Shown: piece by piece, positions 19,435 to 27,119 of the stretch | Position numbering within the stretch: position 1 is the stretch's first letter | Layout: each line of letters opens with the position of its first letter | Source of the DNA: Fischerella sp. PCC 9431 | GTDB lineage: Bacteria; Cyanobacteriota; Cyanobacteriia; Cyanobacteriales; Nostocaceae | Assembly: GCF_000447295.1 (NCBI RefSeq) | Contig: NZ_KE650771.1 | Coordinates: forward strand, 2,374,469-2,438,468 | Direction: 5' to 3' | DNA length: 64,000 nt | The notes under the pieces: model-generated | Databases searched by the model: none | What the model was told of the DNA's origin: nothing | Seen by the model: the letters and a program-made list of their open reading frames with translations, nothing else | Made by a program: the position numbers and the translations under genes

Positions 19435-19476
19435 TGCATAATTTTATGAGACGATCAACCCTCATAAAATTATGCA
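19435..19476. repeat. Perfect 16-bp inverted repeat
   Basis: The arms TGCATAATTTTATGAG (19435-19450) and CTCATAAAATTATGCA (19461-19476) enclose a 10-nt loop. The hairpin lies between the small ORF at 19129 and the convergent PatS-like ORF. It has no strong T-run on either side, so it is a weak terminator candidate or a small mobile-element remnant. Confidence 0.75.
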
Positions 19477-19605
19477 TTCGGTTCACAAAAAATTTTGGGG
19501 AGGTAGTCAAGACTGTAGTCTTCAACTAACTAATATTGGTTATCAAAATCTGTTTTTTGTTAACAGAAAATATCTTAAATTCATCCCAACATTGATAGTT
19601 TTTCC

Positions 19606-19674
19606 TTACCTGCCACTACCACGCCCATCACTATCGATGTTAGTAATATGCCATCCAAAAGCTTGAAATTTCAT
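19606..19674 (-). CDS. patS: PatS-like heterocyst-inhibitor peptide (22 aa, C-terminal RGSGR)
   Basis: The ORF starts MKFQAFGWH, continues ITNIDSD and ends in GRGSGR followed by TAA. The C-terminal pentapeptide RGSGR is exactly the active motif of PatS, which binds HetR and blocks heterocyst differentiation in neighbouring cells. Known PatS is 13-17 aa, so 22 aa is slightly long. There is no hydrophobic N-terminus, which argues against PatX. A good ribosome-binding site (TAGGGAG) ends about 6 nt before the ATG, and an in-frame stop precedes it. It lies downstream of argJ on the same strand across an 814-bp gap rich in repeats. Identity rests on motif and ribosome-binding site, not on alignment. 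Confidence 0.78.
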   Translation of the reverse strand: MKFQAFGWHITNIDSDGRGSGR

Positions 19675-20100
19675 AAGATGCTCCCTAATGATCTATCTAC
19701 TCCCATCTACAAAAAACAGTGAGAATAACAGGATCAGTTTGCTAGCATCTGGCATTTTGGCAGAAAACGAACTTAGAGGCTTTTTTTAGCTATATATTAA
19801 CTATTATTCCAATACACTAATTTTGATATATTTGTAGTAGGGGCTTTAGCCCTTATTTACTACGAAGTTTCTTGTCCGCGAAATCCCAATACGGTTCGGT
19901 TAAGAATTTTTCGTCATAATTTTGGGGTTTTACCAGACGCGATAAATCGCGTCTCTGGCGTATTTAAATATCAACTGGTTTGTCTTATCCGAACCATATT
20001 GCGCGAGATCCCAAATGTTCAAACAATTTGCCTGCGATTTCAATCGCAGTCTTATAGCTAAAGTCTGCTTTAAGCAGACTATCTGATTTATTAGAATCGA

Positions 20101-20260
20101 TAAATCAGGTTTCTGAGTTTTAAATCAGGTTTCTGAGTTTTAAATCAGGTTTCTGAGTTTTAAATCAGGTTTCTGAGTTTTAAATCAAGTTTCTGAGTTT
20201 TAAATCAAGTTTCTGAGTTTTAAATCAAGTTTCTGAGTTTTAAATCAAGTTTCTAAGTTT
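20101..20260. repeat. Eight-unit 20-bp tandem array
   Basis: Eight in-phase units of TAAATCA(G/A)GTTTCTGAGTTT occupy 20101-20260. The first four read CAGG and the last four CAAG; the eighth has CTAAG. Each unit holds TCAG-GTTT-CTGA dyad symmetry and a TTTTAAAT tract. The period is close to two helical turns, so the A/T tracts are phased. Confidence 0.92.
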
Positions 20261-20407
20261 TAAATTAGCTTCACAGGTCATAAAACAGATTTTTAGCTCA
20301 AAAATCTAGATCAAATCTTGTCAATCTCTTATTTTCATCAAATATCACTAGAATTATTTTCAATACTGCTTCAGAAGGTAAATGTATTGATATTGACATC
20401 TTAAACC

Positions 20408-20438
20408 TGTAGAGACGTTGCAGTGCAACGTCTCTACA
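20408..20438. repeat. Palindrome with 15-bp arms
   Basis: TGTAGAGACGTTGCA and TGCAACGTCTCTACA flank a single G. It is a member of the GAGACG...CGTCTC palindrome family, 50 bp past the argJ stop. It could form an RNA hairpin at the end of the argJ transcript. Confidence 0.8.
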
Positions 20439-20488
20439 TCGCAAAATAATGCCTATTCCCCGTTAAGAGTTCCCTGTTCCTTTTAAGC

Positions 20489-21730
20489 TCAAGTCGTATA
20501 CTCGGCGTTTATCTTCACGTAGTCATAACTTAAATCACAACCCCAAGCTTTACTGGAACCATGACCATTGCCTATACTTACAGAAATTAATACGGTATCT
20601 TCTTTAAGATAAGCACCCCCAGCAGCTTTTTGCAGATATTCACTTGCTGCTTTCCTGTCAAAAGCTAGGGGTTGACCGTTGTCGATCATTAAAAAATTCC
20701 CTAACTGAATTTTCAGATTTTCTTGTTCAAACGGTACGCCAGCACGTCCCGCGGCCGCCGCAATCCGTCCCCAGTTAGGATCGCGTCCAAAAATCGCAGA
20801 TTTGACTAAAGAAGAACCAGCAATAGTTTTGGCAATTTGACGTGCTGCTTGTTCATCCTGGGCGCCACTTACTTGTACTTCCACCAAACAAGTTGCACCT
20901 TCGCCATCACGGGCGATCGCTTTTGCTAAATGCTGACACACTGCTGTTAACATCGCTTCTAATTTTTCAGCTTCGTGTCCCATTTCGGTAATTGCTGGGG
21001 TGCGAGATTCACCATTGGCGAGGGCGATCAAGCTATCGTTAGTACTAGTATCACCATCAACGGTAATCGCATTAAAACTTCGATCAGCAGCCCTACTCAA
21101 CATTTGCTGCCAAAGATGGGGGGAAACGGCTGCATCACAAGTAACAAATGCCAGCATAGTAGCCATATTCGGATGAATCATCCCCGAACCTTTGGCAATA
21201 CCACCAATTCTGACTGGGCGATCGCTGATGGTTGTTTCTAGAGCGATTGATTTTGGTACTAAATCTGTAGTAATGATCGCACCTGCGGCAGCATCGGAAC
21301 CAGTTTCAGATAGTGCTGCTACTAGTTGGGGAATCCCAGCTTTGAGTTTATCCATTGGTATACGCTGACCAATTACCCCAGTCGAAGCCAGTAGGATCGA
21401 ATCGCTGCGGAGATTTAAAGCTTGAGCGATCGCCATCGCCGATTCTAGCGCGTCTAACCAACCTGGCTCACCTGTGGCAGCATTTGCCTGTCCGGCGTTG
21501 CAAAGAATGGCACGGGCGTTATGCTTGGCTTGCAGATGTTGGCGACAATAATCTACACATGCTGCTCTTACTTGAGAAGTTGTAAATACCCCAGCTGCGA
21601 TCGCTTCTACATCTGACACTATCAACGCCAAATCTGGCAATCCTGAAGGTTTCAATCCCGCCTTAATCCCAGATGCCCGAAATCCTCTCGGTGCAGTCAC
21701 ACCACCAGTAATCTCATGCCAGTCTGCCAT
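20489..21730 (-). CDS. argJ: Bifunctional ornithine acetyltransferase / N-acetylglutamate synthase
   Basis: 413 aa. ArgJ transfers the acetyl group from N-acetylornithine to glutamate in cyclic arginine biosynthesis. The self-cleavage site is the Thr in [10 protein letters not shown] near residue 190, which yields alpha and beta chains. Other motifs are [18 protein letters not shown] at the N-terminus, TTDLVPK, and [19 protein letters not shown]. The length is usual for the family. It lies downstream of the small-RNA array on the same strand, about 155 bp from the last small-RNA terminator. Confidence 0.97.
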   Translation of the reverse strand: MADWHEITGGVTAPRGFRASGIKAGLKPSGLPDLALIVSDVEAIAAGVFTTSQVRAACVDYCRQHLQAKHNARAILCNAGQANAATGEPGWLDALESAMAIAQALNLRSDSILLASTGVIGQRIPMDKLKAGIPQLVAALSETGSDAAAGAIITTDLVPKSIALETTISDRPVRIGGIAKGSGMIHPNMATMLAFVTCDAAVSPHLWQQMLSRAADRSFNAITVDGDTSTNDSLIALANGESRTPAITEMGHEAEKLEAMLTAVCQHLAKAIARDGEGATCLVEVQVSGAQDEQAARQIAKTIAGSSLVKSAIFGRDPNWGRIAAAAGRAGVPFEQENLKIQLGNFLMIDNGQPLAFDRKAASEYLQKAAGGAYLKEDTVLISVSIGNGHGSSKAWGCDLSYDYVKINAEYTT

Positions 21731-21885
21731 GATTTCCCCCTTGCAACTATTACTCGGCTGACTGGCGATTATACCAAGTATTAGTCCTTTGTCATTTGTT
21801 ATTTGTTATTTGTTATTTGTCCAAAATCAATAAATCACGACCAATGACAGACGCGATTTATCGCGTCTCTACTAAAGCAATAACA

Positions 21886-21940
21886 AAAAAAATAGAGAGC
21901 CACTTGGGCAGCTCTCCAGATCATCAGGGTGCATCTACAT
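21886..21940 (-). ncRNA. Tandem small RNA, copy A
   Basis: Predicted RNA of ~55 nt starting near 21940. It has its own promoter (-35 TTGCCC at 21968-21973, 16-nt spacer, -10 TATATT at 21946-21951) and ends in a GGAGAGC...GCTCTC hairpin with a U-rich tail. The body, from AGATGCACCCTGATGATCT to the hairpin, is almost identical in all three copies. Upstream promoter sequence is also conserved. I do not recognise the family with certainty. Confidence 0.7.
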
Positions 21941-21945
21941 AACAC

Positions 21946-21973
21946 AATATATCATTACCGGGGTGTGGGGCAA
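21946..21973 (-). promoter_or_regulatory. Promoter of small RNA copy A
   Basis: TTGCCC - 16 nt - TATATT on the minus strand. The spacer and both boxes keep their arrangement in copies B (22157-22184) and C (22393-22420). Confidence 0.65.
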
Positions 21974-22096
21974 TACACCTTAATTAACTTCTTTTGTTTT
22001 TGCTTAAATAACTGTATGTAAAAAAGGTGATAAGAAAAAACCAGGAAAGATAGTTTTTGTTGCTAGCTGCTTAATCATACTGCGATCGCAACACAT

Positions 22097-22151
22097 AAAA
22101 AAAAAGAGAGCCTTTTGGGCAGCTCTCCAGATCATCAGGGTGCATCTACAT
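22097..22151 (-). ncRNA. Tandem small RNA, copy B
   Basis: Second copy: -35 TTGCCC (22179-22184), 16-nt spacer, -10 TATACT (22157-22162), start near 22151. The body is the same, and the terminator hairpin GAGAGC...GCTCTC is followed by eight or more U. The loop differs from copy A (CCCAAAAGG rather than CCCAAGTGG), so hairpin variation is tolerated. It lies 211 nt from copy A. Confidence 0.72.
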
Positions 22152-22156
22152 AACAG

Positions 22157-22184
22157 AGTATATCATTTTTGGGGTGTGGGGCAA
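22157..22184 (-). promoter_or_regulatory. Promoter of small RNA copy B
   Basis: TTGCCC - 16 nt - TATACT on the minus strand, directly upstream of copy B. Confidence 0.65.
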
Positions 22185-22332
22185 TACCCCTTATCTAGTT
22201 TTTTATCAAGTTTTCCTGAAAAAGCTCCGTGAATGCACTAATGGGGAGAACTACAGTGCGTTTTGCTATTTTAATTCTTCAAAGATACGCAGTAAATAAC
22301 CTGAGTAAAAATTCATCAAAGAAAAATTCCCC

Positions 22333-22387
22333 AAAAAAAGAGAGAGCCACTTGGGTAGCTCTCCAGATCATCAGGGTGCATCTAACT
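22333..22387 (-). ncRNA. Tandem small RNA, copy C
   Basis: Third and outermost copy: -35 TTGCCC (22415-22420), 16-nt spacer, -10 TATACT (22393-22398), start near 22387. The AGATGCACCCTGATGATCT core is unchanged; the hairpin is GGAGAGCTACCC...GGCTCTCTC with a U-run. It is 236 nt from copy B and lies downstream of gatB. Confidence 0.7.
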
Positions 22388-22392
22388 AGCAC

Positions 22393-22420
22393 AGTATAGC
22401 ATTATTGGCATGAGGGGCAA
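22393..22420 (-). promoter_or_regulatory. Promoter of small RNA copy C
   Basis: TTGCCC - 16 nt - TATACT on the minus strand, directly upstream of copy C. Confidence 0.62.
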
Positions 22421-22442
22421 CACCCCTTTTTGAAAATTTTTT

Positions 22443-22652
22443 TGGGATTGGGGATTGGGGATTGGGGAAAGGGGAAAGGGGATTGGGGAAAGGGGAAAGG
22501 GGATTGGGGATTGGGGAAAGACTTATTAAATAATTCTCCCTTGTCCCCGATCCCTGTTCCCCGATCCCTGTTCCCCGATCCCTGTTCCCCGATCCCTGTT
22601 CCCCGATCCCTGTTCCCCGATCCCTGTTCCCCGATCCCCTTTCCCCGATCCC
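22443..22652. repeat. Heptad and 14-bp tandem repeats
   Basis: GGGGATT/GGGGAAA heptads run at 22443-22520. Six units of the 14-mer GATCCCTGTTCCCC lie at 22549-22632, followed by related degenerate units. They lie between the gatB stop and small RNA copy C and are STRR-type and non-coding. Confidence 0.88.
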
Positions 22653-22657
22653 CGATA

Positions 22658-24133
22658 TTACCCATTCAACTTCTTCTCTACCAATTGGTTAGTTAGCTTG
22701 GGGTCGGCGCGTTTGTTGGTCTTTTTCAGGACTTGTCCGACGAAGAAACCTTTGAGATTGACGTTACCGTTGCGGTACTTCTCTAATTCTTTGGGATTTG
22801 CAGCAATCACTTCATCAATGATCGGTTCGAGGACGCTGGGGTCACTGATTAATTCTTGACCTGCAAATGCTTTTTCGGGAGAAACACCACTCAGCAAATC
22901 GGGCAATTTTTGTTTGGCTTGGGCGTTGCTAATTTTACCTTTTTCAATTCGACTGATGACGTCGGCGAGATTGGCGGGAGTGAGGGCGATTTCGGTGATG
23001 CTGAGTTTATTTTTGTTGAGGTAAGCAGCAATATCTTGAGTAATCCAGTTAGCAGTGGCTTTGGGGTTAGCACCGAGAGCGATCGCACTTTCAAAATACT
23101 CAGCAGTCGGACGTTCCTCGGTTAAAACTCGCGCATCATAGGTTGAAAGACCTAACTCATCTTCGTAGCGATGGCGTTTTTCGGCGGGGAGTTCTGGTAA
23201 TTCAGATCGCCATGTGAGTAATTGTTCGTCTGATACTTCAATTGGTGCTAAATCTGGTTCCGGGAAATAGCGATAATCGCTAGAACCTTCTTTAGTCCGC
23301 ATACTAATTGTGCGTTGAGCGCCTTCTTCCCACAAGCGGGTTTCTTGAATAATGCGTTCACCTGCTTCTATGGCTGCAATTTGGCGTTCGATTTCGTATT
23401 CAATCGCCTTTTGGATGGCGTTGAACGAGTTCATATTTTTAATTTCTACTTTCGTACCAAATTTTTCTTGACCAACCGGACGCACAGAAATATTTACATC
23501 ACAGCGCAGTGAACCTTCTTGCATATTGCCATCACTGACACCGAGATAACGCATGATCCGGCGTAACTCTTGGGCGTATTCCGCAGCTTCTTGTCCAGAA
23601 CGTAAATCTGGTTCTGAGACAATTTCTACCAACGGTACACCAGCACGGTTGTAGTCTACCAAAGAATAGGACGAACCAGACAGGCGATCGCTACCTGCGT
23701 GTACTAATTTTCCTGCATCTTCTTCCATGTGCAGACGAGTAATGCCAATTTTTTTCCGGACAGGATTACCATCTGCATCTACCAACTCAATTTCTAACCA
23801 ACCATGTTCGGCAATGGGTAGATCATATTGAGAAATTTGATAATTTTTAGGAAGGTCAGGATAAAAATATTGTTTGCGATCAAACTTGCTATATTCGGCG
23901 ATTTGACAATTCAACGCCAAACCTGCTTTGACGGCGTATTCTAGAACCTTTTCGTTAAGTACAGGTAATACACCAGGCAAACCCATACAAACGGGGTCAA
24001 TATTAGTATTAGGATCAGCCCCGAATTCTGTAGAACTAGAAGAGAAAATTTTAGTTCTGGTACTTAGCTGACAATGGGTTTCTAGGCCAATAATCGCTTC
24101 ATACTCTGTTTTTACAGTCGTAGCAGCAGTCAT
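22658..24133 (-). CDS. gatB: Asp-tRNA(Asn)/Glu-tRNA(Gln) amidotransferase subunit B
   Basis: 491 aa, full length. GatB activates the misacylated Glu or Asp on tRNA for amidation by GatA-derived ammonia. Motifs include IGLETHCQLSTRTKIFS, DPVCMGLPGVLPVLN, FDRKQYFYPDLPKNYQISQY, HMEEDAGKL, DYNRAGVPLVEIVSEPD and RCDVNISVRP. A C-terminal YqeY-like tail domain ends GFFVGQVLKKTNKRADPK. Cyanobacteria rely on GatCAB for Gln-tRNA. The gene is separate from gatA and gatC here, as is usual. Confidence 0.97.
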   Translation of the reverse strand: MTAATTVKTEYEAIIGLETHCQLSTRTKIFSSSSTEFGADPNTNIDPVCMGLPGVLPVLNEKVLEYAVKAGLALNCQIAEYSKFDRKQYFYPDLPKNYQISQYDLPIAEHGWLEIELVDADGNPVRKKIGITRLHMEEDAGKLVHAGSDRLSGSSYSLVDYNRAGVPLVEIVSEPDLRSGQEAAEYAQELRRIMRYLGVSDGNMQEGSLRCDVNISVRPVGQEKFGTKVEIKNMNSFNAIQKAIEYEIERQIAAIEAGERIIQETRLWEEGAQRTISMRTKEGSSDYRYFPEPDLAPIEVSDEQLLTWRSELPELPAEKRHRYEDELGLSTYDARVLTEERPTAEYFESAIALGANPKATANWITQDIAAYLNKNKLSITEIALTPANLADVISRIEKGKISNAQAKQKLPDLLSGVSPEKAFAGQELISDPSVLEPIIDEVIAANPKELEKYRNGNVNLKGFFVGQVLKKTNKRADPKLTNQLVEKKLNG

Positions 24134-24270
24134 AAAAACACAAATTATGGTTAATGCTCGTTCAGGCTACTATTTTAGACTGGGATGGACTGTGTCTGAA
24201 TACGGTTTTTCGGTAGAGCAAAGCGTACTTCAGGAATGCGATTTGATTTACAACTGATAACTGAAAAAAT

Positions 24271-24828
24271 CTAATCCAACTCTCGCCGTCCTTCCAAAGC
24301 CCGCGCTAGCGTCACCTCGTCAGCATACTCTAAATCACCACCGACTGGTAAACCAAAGGCAATCCGTGTCACTTTGGTAAATGGCTTGAGTAACTGACCA
24401 ATGTATAGTGTCGTTGTCTCTCCTTCTACACTCGGACTAATTGCTAAAATGACTTCTTTGGGTTGTTGTTGACTAACTCGCCGCACCAAAGGTTGAACTG
24501 TTAATTGCTCTGGGCCGATACCATCAATTGGAGAAATTACTCCACCCAAGACATGATATTTACCTTTGTACTCTCTAGTTTTTTCTAAAGCAATTACATC
24601 ACGGGAGTCTGCCACTATACAAATAGTAGTATTGTCTCGACTAGGATTGCGGCAGATTTCACAAACAGGTTCAGCAGAAAGGTGAAAACACTCTTTACAC
24701 AAACCAATTTGCTTTTTGGCTTCAATCAAAGCTTGTGCTAAAGCTTCTACTTCTGCTTCTGGACGTTTCAAAATGTGCAACGCCAGTCTTTGGGCGGTTT
24801 TTGGCCCGACTCCAGGTAAGCGTTGCAA
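24271..24828 (-). CDS. recR: Recombination mediator RecR (start codon uncertain)
   Basis: RecR acts with RecF/RecO to load RecA at gaps. Visible parts: helix-hairpin-helix [15 protein letters not shown], four-Cys zinc finger CKECF...CEIC, and Toprim domain ([37 protein letters not shown]). The range given starts at a TTG (24828). Homology clearly continues upstream as [14 protein letters not shown], in frame back to a stop at 24886-24888, but that part contains no ATG, GTG or TTG. A GGAG lies a few nt before ACT-ACG-GTT-TAC, so the true start may be a non-canonical codon near 24867-24870. Confidence 0.9.
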   Translation of the reverse strand: MQRLPGVGPKTAQRLALHILKRPEAEVEALAQALIEAKKQIGLCKECFHLSAEPVCEICRNPSRDNTTICIVADSRDVIALEKTREYKGKYHVLGGVISPIDGIGPEQLTVQPLVRRVSQQQPKEVILAISPSVEGETTTLYIGQLLKPFTKVTRIAFGLPVGGDLEYADEVTLARALEGRRELD

Positions 24829-25013
24829 TTGTTCTATTAGGCGTGCTAAAGGACGTGCGTAAACCGTAGTTCTATCTCCAGTATATTAGTACCATTACTA
24901 TAATGGCATTCTGAAAAATTTTTGCGGAAATTTCCATCCAAATCAGGAATTCTCGTAGGTGGGCGTGTAGCTCTAATTATAAGCACGCAGAGATCATTAA
25001 GAGGAGATTGACT

Positions 25014-25484
25014 ATGGCAGCTCAAGTTTGTGAGAGACTAATCTTTAATGGCGAAATAATCCCAATGAAATTTCGCCTGCAATTGCTTGAGCCAAAGCCT
25101 AAAGTGATGAAGTTAAATTATCAAGATATAAATATAGATAATGACAGCCCCTTAACGTTCTCAACAACTTGCTGGCGATTCCAAATCGGAACTTGGGAAA
25201 TTAAAAATGGTCAATTATATCTAGTTGATGTATTTGGTCTTTACAAAATGCTTGGTAAAGCTGCAATTCCTGCTAACTGGTTCAGTGGGGTGATCAAAAT
25301 TCCTCAAGGAAAGCTACTTCGTTATGTTCACATGGGTTTTGGTTCTGTGTATGAACAAGAAATTCATGTACAAATTAAGAACGGAAAAGTCATTCAGTCT
25401 CGTGCTATTCATAACTTACAACCTAGTTGCAATAGCCTTGATGACTGTGAGAACTTGTATGATCATGGTGACAATGGATGGTAA
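25014..25484 (+). CDS. Conserved hypothetical protein (156 aa)
   Basis: The ATG at 25014 follows GAGGAG (25001-25006) with 7-nt spacing, which fixes the start. The protein is soluble and rich in beta-type residues, with LTFSTTCWRFQIGTWEIKNGQLYLVDVFGLY mid-protein and an acidic C-terminus ending DDCENLYDHGDNGW. I do not recognise a family. A strong inverted repeat 23 bp after the stop (25507-25538) probably ends the transcript. It is monocistronic. Confidence 0.7.
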   Translation: MAAQVCERLIFNGEIIPMKFRLQLLEPKPKVMKLNYQDINIDNDSPLTFSTTCWRFQIGTWEIKNGQLYLVDVFGLYKMLGKAAIPANWFSGVIKIPQGKLLRYVHMGFGSVYEQEIHVQIKNGKVIQSRAIHNLQPSCNSLDDCENLYDHGDNGW

Positions 25485-25506
25485 GAAGTTTGTGCATTGT
25501 ACACCA

Positions 25507-25538
25507 AAATCTGCACTGTGTAAACTCAGTGCAGATTT
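25507..25538 (+). terminator. Inverted repeat, probable terminator
   Basis: AAATCTGCACTG and CAGTGCAGATTT are perfect 12-bp arms with an 8-nt loop. There is only a short T-stretch after the hairpin. It lies between convergent genes and may serve both. Confidence 0.6.
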
Positions 25539-25575
25539 AATGCCTTGTTTGGAACTACGTGATCTCAGCAGACAG

Positions 25576-25974
25576 TTAACGTCGAACGGGGTTAGAAATA
25601 TCTTTACCTGCGTCTACTGCGCTATCTTTTACTTGATTTGTGGTTCTCTTAGCACCTTCTACATAACCTGAACCAAAATCTCTAAAAGCTTCGGCGGAAT
25701 CTTCGCCAATTCTCTTGAGTCTTTCACCAGGATTACCTTTTACTTCCTCAGCTTCTCTCTGCCATTCGCCTGTTGTTCTTGGTCTTTGAGTATCATTCAG
25801 ATGGGCGCGATCGCGAACTTCCCTACCCAAAGCTTTATTGTCACCGGGAGTGATGTAGGTATTGGTGGTTAGCAGCAGAACACCAAGCATCACAACAGCC
25901 AAAAAACGCTTAACTTGGAGTCCCTTCAACAAAGAACTGACACGAGCGATCGTATTAGAAATCAAATTGATCAT
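25576..25974 (-). CDS. Small membrane-anchored hydrophilic protein
   Basis: 132 aa. An N-terminal basic segment and one hydrophobic helix (about residues 22-42, RFLAVVMLGVLLLTTNTY) anchor a charged tail with no Cys. The C-terminal ~85 residues are hydrophilic and look helical (EEVKGNPGERLKRIGEDSAE, GYVEGAKRTTNQVKDSAVDA), somewhat like stress-associated LEA-type repeats. It looks like a conserved Nostocales hypothetical, and its function is unknown. The start is the ATG at 25974. Confidence 0.68.
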   Translation of the reverse strand: MINLISNTIARVSSLLKGLQVKRFLAVVMLGVLLLTTNTYITPGDNKALGREVRDRAHLNDTQRPRTTGEWQREAEEVKGNPGERLKRIGEDSAEAFRDFGSGYVEGAKRTTNQVKDSAVDAGKDISNPVRR

Positions 25975-26504
25975 GACTATACTCCGTGAATTAATTTTTC
26001 ATAGTTTTGAGATAGCTACAATTGGCTCACTCCAAATTCAACTAATACTGTCATAAACTGAACTTAGCTTCTAAGTGCAATTAGCTAATTAATTGGAGCT
26101 ACAGGTTAGTGATGCATACTAATAAAAACCAACCTATTTCCGAACCAAGAGAGTTTTTTGAACACAAATACAAGACTAACTTTCAAAAAATAATTATCCC
26201 TCTAACGAAAGTCAGAGCTTGGTAATGAAAAATGATGGTGATTCTAACTCTGATAAATACGTGGTTTTTCCTGGTATCTGTAACTATCTATAATTCCTGG
26301 AGGACAAGAAACGAAATCTACAACCTCCTTGCGGTAAATTTATAGTGACCATCCAACCTCATCTGTGATTTCACGTCATCTGATGCTATTTACTTGAGAT
26401 AATTCCAGATTTTGAATTTTTGTATCTTTACAAGTAATACCCAGACTGTTTGCTGGAGATACAAATAGTAGCAATCCGATATATAAGTGACATATGGGGT
26501 ATCA
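25975..26504. other. Intergenic region between divergent genes
   Basis: About 530 bp containing the promoters of the membrane protein (leftward) and the zinc protease (rightward). GTGACATATGGGG immediately precedes the protease start. No repeat family, RNA or convincing gene is seen. Confidence 0.45.
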
Positions 26505-27101
26505 ATGAAAATGTGGAAAGCACTTTATACCGCTCTCTTCAGTATTGGGTATGTACTAATTTCCGCACCAACTAAAGCACAAGAAATGTCTCCGCAAGCA
26601 GTTGTAGATGGAGTCTATAGAGGAATTCAACATATTCATGGCTATGAAGCAACGCCTAGATTAATTTGGAATATTTCCCCAGGTACAGTTGGTCGTTGCG
26701 GTTATATTGACGGTAGCCAATATTGCCCACGTAACCATACCATATATATTACGAGACAAGATATTTATATGGCATACCAGTATGGAGATAGCGCTCTTGC
26801 TTATTTGATCGCTCATGAGTATGCTCATGCTATGCAAACTGCTTTTGGATTTCAATCTAGAGTGACACCCATATCAGAATTGCAAGCTGATTGTTTAGCT
26901 GGAGTTTATATCGGATTGATCCCCAATGTTGTTTTTGACAATCAAGACATTTCGGAGATTGCTTCTTTTGCTTATCATATTGGAGACTATGCATGGTGGA
27001 GTAGACATCATCATGGAACCCCCAAGCAGCGTTTGCAAGCTGTGGTGATTGGCTTGAGAGGTTCAACTAATGGTAAAGGTGTTGTTGCTTGTCGTTTGTA
27101 G
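26505..27101 (+). CDS. Secreted zinc metallopeptidase-like protein
   Basis: About 198 aa. A signal peptide (about 1-26, ending PTKAQ) is followed by a domain with the zinc-protease motif LIAHEYAHAMQ (HExxH). The downstream ELQADCLAG supplies a third ligand, as in neutral zinc metallopeptidases of the YpfJ type. A Cys pair, GRCGYIDGSQYCP, could form a disulfide in the periplasm. I use the ATG at 26505; the ATG at 26511 and the GTG at 26487 are alternatives. The substrate is unknown. The downstream gene is convergent. Confidence 0.78.
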   Translation: MKMWKALYTALFSIGYVLISAPTKAQEMSPQAVVDGVYRGIQHIHGYEATPRLIWNISPGTVGRCGYIDGSQYCPRNHTIYITRQDIYMAYQYGDSALAYLIAHEYAHAMQTAFGFQSRVTPISELQADCLAGVYIGLIPNVVFDNQDISEIASFAYHIGDYAWWSRHHHGTPKQRLQAVVIGLRGSTNGKGVVACRL

Positions 27102-27119
27102 TAATAATTTTTATCCGTT

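Larger units (their letters stand above)
19675..20488. other. Upstream region of the PatS-like ORF, repeat-rich
   Basis: 814 bp with several short palindromes: GGGCTTTAGCCC (about 19841), AGACGCGATAAATCGCGTCT (19935-19954), CTGCGATTTCAATCGCAG (about 20032) and AGTCTGCTTTAAGCAGACT (about 20067). The 20-bp array at 20101-20260 and the palindrome at 20408-20438 also lie here. The promoter of the PatS-like ORF should lie here. No DIF1-type TCCGGA box was found. Confidence 0.5.

Noticed and set aside
19472-19666. 64-codon ORF on the plus strand
   Set aside because: Mostly antisense to the PatS-like ORF, no ribosome-binding site, and residue pattern unlike a protein; the minus-strand ORF with RGSGR and a strong ribosome-binding site explains the locus better.
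19832-19853. GGGGCTTTAGCCC as a HetR-binding palindrome for the PatS-like ORF
   Set aside because: It resembles the dispersed GTAGTGAGGACTTTAGTCC repeat seen at 28065 and 39009, and its spacer differs from known HetR sites.
21886-22420. Naming the small-RNA array NsiR1
   Set aside because: Multicopy tandem arrangement fits, but the promoters lack the DIF1-type -35 box, the neighbours are not hetF, and I cannot align to NsiR1 here.
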